Assembly: GCF_027622875.1 (NCBI RefSeq)
Contig: NZ_JAPZVP010000010.1
Coordinates: 124,001 to 188,000 of the forward strand
DNA from: Glycomyces luteolus
GTDB taxonomy: Bacteria > Actinomycetota > Actinomycetes > Mycobacteriales > Micromonosporaceae
Reading direction: 5' to 3'
Length of the DNA stretch: 64,000 nucleotides
Positions within the stretch are counted from its first letter, which is position 1. Each line of letters opens with the position of its first letter. The notes beneath the pieces are model-generated. The model saw only the letters and a program-made list of their open reading frames with translations, made no database searches and had not been told where the DNA came from. The translations under genes and the position numbers were made by a program. This document shows positions 1 to 8,056 of the stretch, piece by piece.

Positions 1-108
1 TCGACGGTGCTGCAGGACGGCGACCAGGTGTACATGCTGGTCGCCGACGGGGACGAGGAGAAGATCCGCGAGATCGCGGGCGTCGCCCCGCAGGGAGGTG
101 CCGCATGA
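1..108 (+). CDS. TrkA-family potassium uptake protein, C-terminal end only
   Basis: Only the last 35 codons are inside the window; the gene begins to the left. The visible tail (ending ...EKIREIAGVAPQGGAA) has the shape of the end of a TrkA-C (RCK_C) domain, which binds a small ligand and gates potassium flux. The stop codon TGA overlaps the ATG of the next trkA gene by four bases (ATGA), so the two are translationally coupled. Mycobacteria have the same arrangement of two adjacent trkA-type genes (ceoB-ceoC), which supports the assignment. The fragment alone is too short to prove family membership. Confidence 0.7.
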   Translation, partial: STVLQDGDQVYMLVADGDEEKIREIAGVAPQGGAA

Positions 109-770
109 GGGTCGCCATCGCCGGGGCCGGGAACGTCGGCCGGTCGATCGCCGCGGAGCTGGTGGGCAACGGCCACCAGGTGCTCCTCATCGAACGCGAC
201 CCCGATTCGATGCGGCCCGAGCGGGTCCCGGAGGCCGAGTGGCTGCTCGCGGACGCGTGCGAGCTGGAGAACCTGCGCCAGGCCCACTTGGAGGGCTGCG
301 ACGTGGCCGTGGCCGCCACGGGCGACGACAAGGTGAACCTGGTGGTGAGCCTCTTGTCGAAGACCGAGTTCGCGGTGCCGCGCGTGGTCGCCCGCGTGAA
401 CCGGGCCGAGAACGAGTGGCTGTTCAACGAGGAGTGGGGCGTGGACGTCTCGGTCTCCAAGCCGCGGCTGCTGGCCGCGCTCGTGGAGGAGGCCGTGAGC
501 GTCGGCGACCTGGTGCGGCTCTTGAGCTTCCGCCAGTCGCAGGCGAACCTCGTCGAGATCACGCTGCCGCTCGACGCCCCGCATGTGGGCAGCCGGGTGG
601 CCGAGGTGCCGCTGCCGCACGACGTGGCGCTCGTGGCGATCATCCGCGGCCGCCGCGTCATCGCCCCGAGCCCGGACGACACCCTGGAATCCGGTGACGA
701 GCTGGTGTTCGTGTGCAATGAGGACGCCGAAGAGTCGACCCGCTCCGTCATCCTGGGCAAACGCCGGTAA
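105..770 (+). CDS. trkA: TrkA-type K+ uptake regulatory subunit (RCK_N plus RCK_C)
   Basis: This 221-residue cytoplasmic protein begins with a Rossmann nucleotide-binding motif, GAGNVG at residues 7-12, followed by the acidic ribose-binding residue region LLIERD. Residues 1-120 fit the RCK_N NAD(H)-binding domain and 135-215 the RCK_C domain (VGSRVAEVPLP...GDELVFVC). Such proteins form a ring under a membrane potassium channel or transporter and regulate it by nucleotide binding. It overlaps the preceding trkA-like gene by ATGA, so the start is firm. No Trk/Ktr membrane subunit lies inside the window. Length matches the roughly 220 residues usual for actinobacterial CeoC-type proteins. Confidence 0.9.
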   Translation: MRVAIAGAGNVGRSIAAELVGNGHQVLLIERDPDSMRPERVPEAEWLLADACELENLRQAHLEGCDVAVAATGDDKVNLVVSLLSKTEFAVPRVVARVNRAENEWLFNEEWGVDVSVSKPRLLAALVEEAVSVGDLVRLLSFRQSQANLVEITLPLDAPHVGSRVAEVPLPHDVALVAIIRGRRVIAPSPDDTLESGDELVFVCNEDAEESTRSVILGKRR

Positions 771-835
771 ATCCCGCCGCTTCGGGCTTTACAGGCGTGA
801 GCGTCGCAAGATACATTGAAGGTTCTCAATGTTCC

Positions 836-856
836 TATTATTTGGGAGCGCTTTCA
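836..856 (+). promoter_or_regulatory. -10 box and CebR-like operator at the LPMO gene
   Basis: TATTAT (836-841) is a good -10 hexamer. It is followed at 843-856 by TGGGAGCGCTTTCA, which matches 12 of 14 bases of the known Streptomyces CebR operator TGGGAGCGCTCCCA (cello-oligosaccharide repressor). The operator covers the expected transcription start and runs into the ATG at 856. Control by a CebR-type LacI repressor is inference; no cebR gene is in the window. Confidence 0.65.
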
Positions 857-1992
857 TGTTGCACCTCAAGAGATCCGGCGGCCACCCCGCCGACCCGCCC
901 GCGGCGAAGCGGCGGCGCAGCCTCCGCAGCCTCATCGTCCTCATCGCCGCGCTCGTCGCGGCCGGGACCGCCGCGGTCGTCTTCATCCAGCCCGCCTCCA
1001 GCCACGGCACCGCCATCGGCCCCTCCTCGCGCCACTACGGCTGCTGGGAGCGCTGGGGCGACGACTTCCAGAACCCGGACATGGCCCAAGAGGACCCCAT
1101 GTGCTGGGCCGCATGGCAGAACGACCCCAACGCCATGTGGAACTGGAACGGCCTCTACCGCGAGCAGGTGGGCGGCAACCACCAGGGGGCCATCCCCGAC
1201 AACCAGCTGTGCTCGGGCGGACGGACGGGCGGCACCCGGTATGCGCCCCTCGACGACCCGGGCGCCTGGAAGACCACCAAGGTGAACGCGAACTTCACGT
1301 TCACCAACTGGGACCAGGCGAACCACGGCGCTGACTACTACCGCATCTACGTCACGAAACAGGGCTACGACGCCCAGACCGACGCGCTCGACTGGGCCGA
1401 CCTCGAACTCGTCGAGGAGACGCCGAAGATCCTCCCCGGCGAGGGGCGCACGCCCCCGTCAGGCGGCGGCACCCTCGTCGACATCGACGTCTCCGCGCCC
1501 GGGCGCACCGGCCACCACATCGTGTACATGATCTGGCAGGCCAGCCACTTCGACCAGTCCTTCTACTCCTGCTCGGACGTGTGGTTCGGCGAAGGCCAGC
1601 CCACCGACCCGCCGACCGACCCCACCAGCGAACCGACCGACGACCCGACGAGCGACGACCCCACCGAGGAGCCCACCACGGGCGGCCCCGCCGGGATCGC
1701 CTGCGCCGCGACGGCCACGGTCAACAGCTGGGGTTCGGGAGCCACGGTGACGGTGAAGGTGGCCAACACCGGGACGCAGGCCATCCACAACTGGATGCTG
1801 CACTGGCAGTGGCCGGCGGGCGTCACGCTCAGCAATATCTGGAGCGCCTCGCACTCCACGATGGGCACCATGGAGATGGCCGCTCCGGTCGACTGGAACA
1901 AGGAGATCCCCGTCGGCGGTTCCGTCGAATTCGGGCTCAACGTCTCCGGCTCGCTCACCAGCGCGCCGACGTTCGAGTGCCTGCCCAGTTAG
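856..1992 (+). CDS. Secreted AA10 lytic polysaccharide monooxygenase with CBM2
   Basis: Copper-dependent enzyme that cleaves cellulose or chitin oxidatively outside the cell. An Arg-rich stretch and a hydrophobic helix (residues 20-45) form a signal peptide ending ASS, so the mature protein starts with His50 (HGTAIGPSSRHYGCW). His50 and the His near residue 157 (QANHGADYY) make the copper histidine brace; DQSFYSCSDVWF is the conserved AA10 end. A Pro/Thr/Asp linker (about 245-275) joins a family 2 cellulose-binding module with the usual tryptophans. An upstream ATG at 829 has a GAAGG ribosome site, but 856 is preferred because the -10 box at 836-841 puts transcription start after 829. It separates trkA from genes that are neighbours in mycobacteria, so it looks inserted. 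Substrate is not decided by sequence. Confidence 0.88.
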   Translation: MLHLKRSGGHPADPPAAKRRRSLRSLIVLIAALVAAGTAAVVFIQPASSHGTAIGPSSRHYGCWERWGDDFQNPDMAQEDPMCWAAWQNDPNAMWNWNGLYREQVGGNHQGAIPDNQLCSGGRTGGTRYAPLDDPGAWKTTKVNANFTFTNWDQANHGADYYRIYVTKQGYDAQTDALDWADLELVEETPKILPGEGRTPPSGGGTLVDIDVSAPGRTGHHIVYMIWQASHFDQSFYSCSDVWFGEGQPTDPPTDPTSEPTDDPTSDDPTEEPTTGGPAGIACAATATVNSWGSGATVTVKVANTGTQAIHNWMLHWQWPAGVTLSNIWSASHSTMGTMEMAAPVDWNKEIPVGGSVEFGLNVSGSLTSAPTFECLPS

Positions 1993-2790
1993 CAAGGAGG
2001 GCGCGGCGCGGGGCGCGCCGCGCCCGCCCCCCGGCGGTCGGGAGGGGGCGCGCGGCGCGGCCCCCCCGCCCGGCGTCATCCTGCGGCGCACCGCCCAGAT
2101 CGTGAAGGCCGTCAGCGCGATCGTGACGGGCCAGCCGCCGAAGAGGGTCACCAGGCCCAGCGCGTTGTCGTAGTCCAGGTAGTACAGCCAGATGCGGGCC
2201 GCGTTCTTGACGATGAAGACGACGCCCCACAGGATCGTGATCCGGCTCAGGATGTCCACGAGCGGCTTGTTCTCGCGCCACTCCTTCTTGCCGCCCTGGG
2301 CGACCACGGCGTAGATCCAGCCGATGATCGGGTGGCGCACCAGCGCGGAGACGATGAGCAGCACGCCGTAGATCGAGCCCTGGATGATCCCGGGCAGGTA
2401 GAAGTTGCGGGCGTCAGTCGAGCGCCAGGCGAGGAACGCGCCGAGGGCGATGCCGAACAGGCCGTTGAGCGCGTGCCGGATCGACTCCTTGCGCGCGGCG
2501 CGCCAGCCCGCGATCGCGAGCGCGCTCGCGGCGGAGAAGAGGATCGACCACTGGAGTCCGCTGAGCGGCCCCATCTGGTCGGGCAGGAGCGGGTTGAGCA
2601 CCACGAACAGGGTGATCGGGACCGCGGCCTCCACGACGCCCTTGACGCCGCCGAGCTGCTGCGAGAGCTGCTCGGTGAACGGCGGGAGCTCGTCGGGCTC
2701 CGGCTCGCGGGGTCCGGGAGTCTTGCGGACCTCGGCTTCGGCCTCTTCCGGCGCGATGTCGTGGTCGTGGGCCGGCGTCTCGGTGCTCAA
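1459..2790 (-). CDS. DUF3159 membrane protein with an abnormal antisense C-terminal extension
   Basis: Start is TTG at 2790, with GGAAGG six bases upstream. Residues 1-235 look like an Rv2693c-type DUF3159 protein: acidic N-terminus, then about six hydrophobic segments (for example AAVPITLFVVLNPLL, LSRITILWGVVFIVKNAARIWLYYL, WPVTIALTAFTIWAV) ending VRRRMTPGG near 2080. The normal family length is about that. Here no stop follows: the frame continues to TGA at 1459, running 534 bases antisense through the LPMO gene and encoding Arg/Gly/Ala-rich, low-complexity sequence. Either the stop was lost when the LPMO gene arrived, or a base is missing or extra in the G/C homopolymers at 2005-2070. Function of DUF3159 is not known. 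Confidence is high for the conserved part and low for the extension. Confidence 0.7.
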   Translation of the reverse strand: MSTETPAHDHDIAPEEAEAEVRKTPGPREPEPDELPPFTEQLSQQLGGVKGVVEAAVPITLFVVLNPLLPDQMGPLSGLQWSILFSAASALAIAGWRAARKESIRHALNGLFGIALGAFLAWRSTDARNFYLPGIIQGSIYGVLLIVSALVRHPIIGWIYAVVAQGGKKEWRENKPLVDILSRITILWGVVFIVKNAARIWLYYLDYDNALGLVTLFGGWPVTIALTAFTIWAVRRRMTPGGGAAPRAPSRPPGGGRGAPRAAPSLLTGQALERRRAGERAGDVEPEFDGTADGDLLVPVDRSGHLHGAHRGVRGAPDIAERDARRPLPVQHPVVDGLRPGVGHLHRHRGSRTPAVDRGRRGAGDPGGAARGGLLGGVVARRVVGRFAGGVGRRVGGLAFAEPHVRAGVEGLVEVAGLPDHVHDVVAGAPGRGDVDVDEGAAA

Positions 2791-2824
2791 TGCGGGCCTT
2801 CCAGGTCGTGTGGCTGGTCCGCGC

Positions 2825-3172
2825 TCAGGGGCGCAGTTCGTAGATCGGGTTGTAGACGACGAGTCGGCCGTCGCCCAGCTGGGCCACGCGGCCGCGGGCG
2901 ACGAGCCTGGTCCCGGCCTCAAGGCCCACGATACGCCGTCGACCCATCCATACCAATGCGACCTGACCGGTGCCGTCGAAGAGTTCGGCCTCCACAGAAG
3001 GGGAACGGCCGTCGGTGCGGAGCACGACGGTGCGGAGCCGGCCGGCGACCACGGCGAGCTGCCGGGGCTGGAGCAGCTCGATCGGGGTGGTGTCGGGGTC
3101 GGATTCACGCCGGATCTCGTCGGCGAAGAGCTCCTGGGAGGGCGCGGCCACGCGTTTGAGCCAGCCCTTCAC
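2825..3172 (-). CDS. Small OB-fold nucleic-acid-binding protein
   Basis: A 115-residue protein whose residues 40-110 show an OB-fold pattern (LAVVAGRLRTVVLR...VEAELFDGTGQVALVWMGRRRIVGLEAGTRLVARGRVAQLGDGRLVVYNPIYEL), as in the wedge domain of RecG and the Rv2694c family. It probably binds DNA or RNA; a specific role is not known. The only in-frame start after the upstream stop is GTG at 3172, immediately preceded by GGGAGG, which is tighter spacing than normal. It sits between DUF3710 and DUF3159 in the order found in mycobacteria, and all are on the same strand, so an operon from dut onwards is likely. Confidence 0.82.
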   Translation of the reverse strand: MKGWLKRVAAPSQELFADEIRRESDPDTTPIELLQPRQLAVVAGRLRTVVLRTDGRSPSVEAELFDGTGQVALVWMGRRRIVGLEAGTRLVARGRVAQLGDGRLVVYNPIYELRP

Positions 3173-3222
3173 CCTCCCGCGCCTGCCGGGGGTCGCTCGC
3201 GAGGCGTCGATCGTTCCGGTCC

Positions 3223-3963
3223 CTACCGCTTGGGGCGCGGCGAGGGCTTGCGGCGGACCTGGGGGCGAGGGGTGTCCCCGGCGGCGATGATGGCTCGGTT
3301 GCCGTCGCCGCCTTCGGCCTTGCGCTGCGCGATGCGGGCGGCGGCCTCCTCGGCCATCTTCGGCGGGAGCTTGAGCGGCAGGGGCTCGCGCACCGGCATG
3401 GCGGTGGAGCCGCGGTCGATCACGAGGAGGCGCAGGGCCTCGTCGAGCTCGGGGGCGGCGTCCTCGTCGAGGGCGCGCTGCCCCTGGAAGGTGGCCTGCA
3501 CGAACCAGCGGGGGCCGTCGACGCCGCAGAAGCGCACCGAGTTGGTGCCCTTCTTGGAGGCGACCTTGGCGATGAGCTCGGTGCCCCAGCGGCCCTCGAC
3601 CTCCTCGACCTGGCCGCCCTGGCCGGTGACCTGCGCGGTGAGCTCGCCGCGGAACTCGTCCCAGATGCCCTCGCTGCGCGGCGCGGCGCGCACGAGCAGC
3701 TGGAGGGCGGAGGCGCCGGTGGTGAGCAGGACCTGGCTGATGTTGCCCTTGGCGTCGGTCTGGGCCTGGAAGCCCACGCCCTTGGGGACGGGGAGTCGGA
3801 TCGCTCCCAGGTCGATGCGGCGCACGTCGTCGTCGGGGGCGTCGGTGACGTCGAAGGGGCCTTCGGTGGTCTCGTGCTCGAAGGTCTCGCCGCTCTCGGC
3901 CAGGGAGTCGAGGACGGCGCCCTCGGCGGGGCGCTGCTTCTTCGACTTTCGCCGCTTAAACAC
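3223..3963 (-). CDS. DUF3710 family protein
   Basis: A 246-residue soluble protein of a conserved actinobacterial family (Rv2696c-like). Start chosen is GTG at 3963 (FKRRKSKKQ), because GAGGAG lies upstream; longer starts would run deep into dut. It has a basic N-terminus, then a compact alpha/beta core ([19 protein letters not shown]...[28 protein letters not shown]) with several conserved tryptophans, and a Lys/Arg/Pro-rich tail. Its start overlaps the end of dut by eight bases, so it is translationally coupled to dUTPase. Biochemical function is unknown. Confidence 0.86.
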   Translation of the reverse strand: MFKRRKSKKQRPAEGAVLDSLAESGETFEHETTEGPFDVTDAPDDDVRRIDLGAIRLPVPKGVGFQAQTDAKGNISQVLLTTGASALQLLVRAAPRSEGIWDEFRGELTAQVTGQGGQVEEVEGRWGTELIAKVASKKGTNSVRFCGVDGPRWFVQATFQGQRALDEDAAPELDEALRLLVIDRGSTAMPVREPLPLKLPPKMAEEAAARIAQRKAEGGDGNRAIIAAGDTPRPQVRRKPSPRPKR

Positions 3964-4432
3964 GTTCGCTCTCCTCTGCAAGTCGGCGGTGCCCGCCGGT
4001 GGAACCGTGGCCGCTCGCGCCGCGCTGCGTCGGCGCGAAGTCGTCGACCTCGGTGAAACGGGCTCGCACAACCGGTTGGACTACCAATTGTGCGATACGG
4101 TCTCCGCGTTCGATGACGGCGGTCCGCTCCGGGTCGAGGTTCACGAGGTTGATCTTGATCTCACCGCGGTAGCCGGAGTCGATGGTGCCGGGCGCGTTGA
4201 CGATGGTGACGCCGAGGCGGTGGGCGAGTCCGGAGCGCGGATTGGTGTAGCCCACGTGCCCGTCGGGGATAGCGACGGCGACGCCGGTGCCGACGAGGGC
4301 CCGCTGACCGGGGGCCAGGGTGACGCCTTCGGCGGCGTACAGGTCGGCGCCCGCGTCTCCGGGGTGCGCGTAGGCGGGCAGCGGCAGGTCGGGGTCGAGC
4401 CGCCGGATGGCGACCGGGACTTCGGCGGTCAT
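3956..4432 (-). CDS. dut: Deoxyuridine 5'-triphosphate nucleotidohydrolase (dUTPase)
   Basis: Hydrolyses dUTP to dUMP and pyrophosphate, keeping uracil out of DNA and feeding thymidylate synthesis. The 158-residue sequence contains all five trimeric-dUTPase motifs: [18 protein letters not shown], the catalytic loop [11 protein letters not shown] (catalytic Asp), RIAQLVVQP, and the C-terminal [11 protein letters not shown] that closes over the substrate. ATG at 4432 is the last sensible start before the first motif, with GAGAGGA upstream. First gene of a minus-strand run dut-DUF3710-OB-fold-DUF3159. Confidence 0.97.
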   Translation of the reverse strand: MTAEVPVAIRRLDPDLPLPAYAHPGDAGADLYAAEGVTLAPGQRALVGTGVAVAIPDGHVGYTNPRSGLAHRLGVTIVNAPGTIDSGYRGEIKINLVNLDPERTAVIERGDRIAQLVVQPVVRARFTEVDDFAPTQRGASGHGSTGGHRRLAEESERV

Positions 4433-4492
4433 CGTCGTCGGGTTCCTCTCACTCGCGGCAGCACGCCCCTGAAGGCGCGCAAGTTGCGGGGT

Positions 4493-4506
4493 TATGGTCT
4501 CAGATA
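4493..4506 (+). promoter_or_regulatory. Leaderless -10 box of the DUF3093 gene
   Basis: TATGGT (4493-4498) lies seven bases before the ATG at 4506, so transcription should begin at or next to the start codon. There is no Shine-Dalgarno sequence for that ATG. Confidence 0.6.
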
Positions 4507-4985
4507 TGAGGAGTGGGGAACGGTACGCCGAGCGCATGGGTCTGCCGGTGGCGGGCTGGCTGGCCGTGACCGTGGCGGCGGTGCTCGCGGGGGCGCTGTC
4601 CAACTTCGGCGACATGCGCTGGTGGCGCGTCGCGGCGAGCGTCGCGCTCATGGTCGCGGTGTTCGCGGGCGCGTGGTGGCTGGGCCGCCTGCGCGTCAGC
4701 GTCGAAGCGGTCGGGGACGAGGTATGGCTCCACGTCGACGACGCGAAACTGCCGATGTCGGCCGTGGCCGAGGTGCAGGTCCTGGAGCCGATGGCGTACT
4801 CGGACGCGCTGGGCGTGGCCCACCATCCGCTGGCGTTCGCGGTGCAGCGGCCGTGGATCAACCGCGGTCTGCGGATCGTCCTCGACGATCCCGAGGACCC
4901 GACCCCCTACTGGATCGTCGCCTCGCGCCGTCCCGAGCGGCTCAAGGCGGCCCTGACGGGCTCGCGGGAGCCCGCGGGGGCTTGA
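4506..4985 (+). CDS. DUF3093 membrane protein
   Basis: A 159-residue protein with two adjacent hydrophobic helices ([18 protein letters not shown] and [24 protein letters not shown], residues 15-62) followed by a beta-rich PH-like cytoplasmic domain ([32 protein letters not shown]...[16 protein letters not shown]). This is the Rv2698 family, whose place beside dut is conserved. Function unknown. ATG at 4506 is preferred over 4494 because a -10 hexamer overlaps 4494, making a leaderless message beginning at 4506 likely. Divergent from dut. Confidence 0.83.
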   Translation: MRSGERYAERMGLPVAGWLAVTVAAVLAGALSNFGDMRWWRVAASVALMVAVFAGAWWLGRLRVSVEAVGDEVWLHVDDAKLPMSAVAEVQVLEPMAYSDALGVAHHPLAFAVQRPWINRGLRIVLDDPEDPTPYWIVASRRPERLKAALTGSREPAGA

Positions 4986-5004
4986 GGGCCCGGATAAGCG
5001 AGAC

Positions 5005-5030
5005 GGCCCGCAGGAGGCATCCTGCGAGCC
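5005..5030. terminator. Hairpin between convergent DUF3093 and DUF4193 genes
   Basis: GCAGGA (5010-5015), loop GGCA, TCCTGC (5020-5025), with GGC/GCC able to extend the stem imperfectly. It lies between two converging genes and probably ends both transcripts; there is no U-run. Confidence 0.5.
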
Positions 5031-5091
5031 GTGCGCTATCCGAGGGGCACCGTTCGGAACTGCGTCGCCGAGCCTGGAGGCGGCTCGACGG

Positions 5092-5388
5092 CTAGGCGCA
5101 GTCCTTGCAGATCGGCTGCCCGTTCTTCTCCTTGGCGAACTGGCTGCGGTGGTGGACCAGGAAGCAGCTGGAGCATCGGAACTCGTCCTGCTGCATCGGC
5201 AGGACCTTCACCGACAGCTCCTCGTCGCCGAGGTCGGCGCCGGGCAGCTCGAAGTTCTCGGCGACCTCGGCCTCGTCGACGTCGACCGACCCCGATTGAT
5301 CGGTGCGGCCCTTCGCAAGGGCGTCAATGCCGTCGGTCCCGGCGTTCTCTTCCTTGTCGCGGCGCGGGGCGTCGTAGTCGGTTGCCAT
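5092..5388 (-). CDS. DUF4193 zinc-ribbon protein
   Basis: A 98-residue acidic protein of the Rv2699c family. The C-terminal part carries CSSCFLVHHRSQF...ICKDCA, that is two CxxC pairs suited to bind one zinc ion, while residues 1-50 are acidic and low in structure. Members are found in nearly all actinobacteria next to cei and dut, and the function is unknown. The start ATG at 5388 follows GGGAG with nine-base spacing. Confidence 0.87.
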   Translation of the reverse strand: MATDYDAPRRDKEENAGTDGIDALAKGRTDQSGSVDVDEAEVAENFELPGADLGDEELSVKVLPMQQDEFRCSSCFLVHHRSQFAKEKNGQPICKDCA

Positions 5389-5740
5389 CGTTATCCACTC
5401 CCATTGGTTTCTTTTGCGGCTCCGGAACCGAGCGCGGCGGGTTGCCGCTGGAGTGTTCGGGTGACACAGCGGCCCGGCTCGGGTTCCTGGCGGGTTCGGT
5501 TCCGTTCCTGCAGGCGGCGTACCTTACCGCGTGCAGTCCATTCCTATACACGATGCCCCCGGGTTTTTCATCCCTATTGTGGCGAGAAACACTTCTGTGT
5601 TGAAGGCAGCGAGTGTACCGCCTCTCGCCCACGGAGACGACCCGCGCACGATAGCCTTTCGCATGGCAACGTTTGCGGGCCGTCGGCTCGTCTAAGTGCA
5701 AACATTCGTTTGCACTTTTTGGAGACTCGGGGAGGCAGCC
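5389..5740. other. Intergenic region between DUF4193 and cei, with a perfect hairpin
   Basis: No gene is seen in 5389-5740. It must hold divergent promoters. The one clear element is AAGTGCAAA (5694-5702), loop CATTCG, TTTGCACTT (5709-5717), followed by TTT (to 5720): a perfect 9-bp inverted repeat with a T-run 20 bases before the GTG of cei. It could be an intrinsic terminator or attenuator in the cei leader, or an operator. Confidence 0.7.
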
Positions 5741-6253
5741 GTGCGTATCGCTCGTATCCGCGCTTTGACGGTTCTGTGCGCATTGGCACTGGTAGCAGGC
5801 TTGATCACGTTCTGGGCGATCCGGAACGACTCGCAGACCTCCGCGAGCGAAGACTGCCCGCCCGGAGCGGTCGAGATCAAGACCGCCCCGATCCCCAAGC
5901 CGGAGGAGATCGAACTGGTCGTCCTCAACGGCACCGATCAGGACGGACTGGCAGAGCTGGCGGCCGCGCAGCTCGAGGACCGCGGGTTCATCGTCACCGA
6001 GACGGGGGACGCCGACGAGGCGTACGACGGCACCGCGCTCGTGTACTACGGTCCCGACCAGTACGCGGCCGGCATCCACGCCCACGCGTACTTCTACCAA
6101 GGACACGACGCGTTCGATCTCGAATGGGACAAGCCGATCACCGTCGTCCTCGGCGACGATTTCGCGGAGGTACGCTCGGCTTCCGACGCTCGCCAGTCGT
6201 TCGCGCAGGGCGGCATCGGCGAGGCACCCGACGGCACTTGCACGGTAGAATAG
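5741..6253 (+). CDS. cei: Cei-like envelope protein, LytR C-terminal domain
   Basis: A 170-residue protein with an N-terminal membrane anchor (residues 8-27, ALTVLCALALVAGLITFWAI) and an extracytoplasmic LytR_C domain (IELVVLNGTDQDGLAELAAAQLEDRGFIVTETGDAD...ALVYYGPDQYAAGIHAHAYF). The mycobacterial counterpart Rv2700 (Cei, cell envelope integrity) occupies the same position upstream of sigA. GTG at 5741 is preferred: GGAGG is five bases upstream, whereas the longer frame from 5696 would start inside the hairpin at 5694-5717. LytR_C domains are thought to bind cell-wall glycans; the precise role is not known. Confidence 0.85.
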   Translation: MRIARIRALTVLCALALVAGLITFWAIRNDSQTSASEDCPPGAVEIKTAPIPKPEEIELVVLNGTDQDGLAELAAAQLEDRGFIVTETGDADEAYDGTALVYYGPDQYAAGIHAHAYFYQGHDAFDLEWDKPITVVLGDDFAEVRSASDARQSFAQGGIGEAPDGTCTVE

Positions 6254-6469
6254 AGCGCCGTCACACCCCACGTGCTGCGACACATTGACACTGAAAATGC
6301 GGAAACACAGCTCGAAACGGCACCACGGACGGGCCGCAGGCGATTTTCGGCGCTACAATTCACGCCTGCCCGGTCGTTGTGCCGACCTGGGCTGCCGACC
6401 CAATATCCAACGCTCACCCGCTATGGAGCCCGGCTGCGCCGTGCCCGCCATTGCCTCGGAAGGTTGCTC

Positions 6470-8056
6470 GTGACTGACGCACGTCCCACCGGCACAGACG
6501 TCAATTCCCTGACCGACTCGCTGCTCGCTCTGGCCCGAGAGAGCAACGGGCAGCTGACGTCCGCGACGGTCGCCCAGGTTCTGGAGTCGGTGCAGGCCTC
6601 CCCCGCCGAAGGCAAGAAGGTGCTCCGCGCCTTGGCCGAGGCCGAGGTCACCGTGGTCGTGGACGGCTCCGCCTCCACGCGCAAGCGCGTCCCCGCCGCC
6701 CGCACCGCCACCTCCTCCCGGACCACCACCGCTAAGGCCGCCAAGAAGACCGCGGTGAAGAAGACCGCCAAGAAGGCCGCCGCCGCCCCCGCCGCTGAAG
6801 AAGCCGGCGAGGAGGCCCCGGTCAAGAAGGCCGCCAAGAAGACCGCGAAGAAGGCCGCCGCCAAGAAGGCCGTGAAGAAGGCCGCCGCGAAGAAGCCCGC
6901 CGACGGCGAAGAGCCCGACGAGGCCGATCTCGCCGCAGTCGACGACGACGCGCTCGCCGAAGCCGCCGCCGCCGCGCCCGCCAAGAAGGCGACCCGCAAG
7001 AAGGCCGCCAAGAAGGCGGCCAGCCGCGGGAAGTCCAAGAAGGACGGCGAAGACGACGAAGAGGGCGACGACTTCGAGTGGGACGAGGAGGACTCGGAGG
7101 CGCTCAAGCAGGCCCGCAAGGACGCCGAGATGACCGCCTCGGCCGACTCCGTCCGCGCCTACCTCAAGCAGATCGGCAAGGTGCCGCTCCTCAACGCGGC
7201 CCAGGAAGTCGAGCTCGCCAAGCGCATCGAGGCCGGCCTGTACGCCGTCGAGCGCCTCAAGCTGCTCCGCGAGGCCGGCGAGGAGATCCCCACGCAGATG
7301 CGCCGGGACCTCGAGTGGATCGTCCGCGACGGCGACCGCGCCAAGGACCACCTGCTCGAGGCCAACCTCCGCCTCGTCGTATCGCTCGCCAAGCGCTACA
7401 CCGGCCGCGGCATGGCGTTCCTGGACCTCATCCAGGAAGGCAACCTCGGCCTCATCCGCGCCGTCGAGAAGTTCGACTACACCAAGGGCTACAAGTTCTC
7501 CACGTACGCCACCTGGTGGATCCGGCAGGCCATCACCCGCGCCATGGCGGACCAGGCCCGGACCATCCGCATACCGGTCCACATGGTCGAGGTCATCAAC
7601 AAGCTCGGCCGCATCCAGCGCGAGCTGCTCCAGGACCTCGGGCGCGAGCCCAGCCCGGACGAGCTGGCCAAGGAGATGGACATCTCCCCGGAGAAGGTCC
7701 TCGAGATCCAGCAGTACGCGCGCGAGCCGATCAGCCTCGACCAGACCATCGGCGACGAGGGCGACAGCCAGCTCGGCGACTTCATCGAGGACTCCGAGGC
7801 CATCGTGGCCGTCGACGCGGTCTCCTTCTCGCTCCTCCAGGGCCAGCTCCAGCAGGTGCTGCAGACCCTCTCGGAGCGCGAGGCGGGCGTCGTCCGGCTC
7901 CGGTTCGGCCTCACCGACGGCCAGCCGCGCACCCTCGACGAGATCGGCCAGGTCTACGGGGTCACCCGTGAGCGCATCCGCCAGATCGAGTCGAAGACCA
8001 TGTCGAAGCTGCGGCACCCGTCGCGCTCGCAGGTCCTGCGCGACTACCTCGATTAG
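6470..8056 (+). CDS. sigA: Principal RNA polymerase sigma factor SigA/HrdB
   Basis: Essential housekeeping sigma factor, 528 residues. GTG at 6470 has GGAAGG six bases upstream. Residues 70-190 are Lys/Ala/Glu-rich (repeated AAKKTAKKA-like units), as in other actinobacterial SigA. Then region 1.2 ([16 protein letters not shown]), region 2 with the -10 recognition helix ([47 protein letters not shown]), region 3 and region 4 ([29 protein letters not shown]). The 216-base leader region before it must hold its promoter; TACAAT at 6354-6359 is a possible -10, but no convincing -35 was found. Confidence 0.98.
   Translation: MTDARPTGTDVNSLTDSLLALARESNGQLTSATVAQVLESVQASPAEGKKVLRALAEAEVTVVVDGSASTRKRVPAARTATSSRTTTAKAAKKTAVKKTAKKAAAAPAAEEAGEEAPVKKAAKKTAKKAAAKKAVKKAAAKKPADGEEPDEADLAAVDDDALAEAAAAAPAKKATRKKAAKKAASRGKSKKDGEDDEEGDDFEWDEEDSEALKQARKDAEMTASADSVRAYLKQIGKVPLLNAAQEVELAKRIEAGLYAVERLKLLREAGEEIPTQMRRDLEWIVRDGDRAKDHLLEANLRLVVSLAKRYTGRGMAFLDLIQEGNLGLIRAVEKFDYTKGYKFSTYATWWIRQAITRAMADQARTIRIPVHMVEVINKLGRIQRELLQDLGREPSPDELAKEMDISPEKVLEIQQYAREPISLDQTIGDEGDSQLGDFIEDSEAIVAVDAVSFSLLQGQLQQVLQTLSEREAGVVRLRFGLTDGQPRTLDEIGQVYGVTRERIRQIESKTMSKLRHPSRSQVLRDYLD

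Noticed and set aside
829-856. Upstream ATG at 829 as the LPMO start
   Set aside because: It has a GAAGG ribosome site, but would add a hydrophobic stretch before the signal peptide and lies upstream of the -10 box at 836-841.
3956-4861. Longer dUTPase reading frame starting at 4861
   Set aside because: The added N-terminus has no dUTPase similarity and is antisense to the DUF3093 gene.
6285-6314. TTGACA at 6285 as the sigA -35 box
   Set aside because: No -10-like hexamer is found 16-18 bases downstream.
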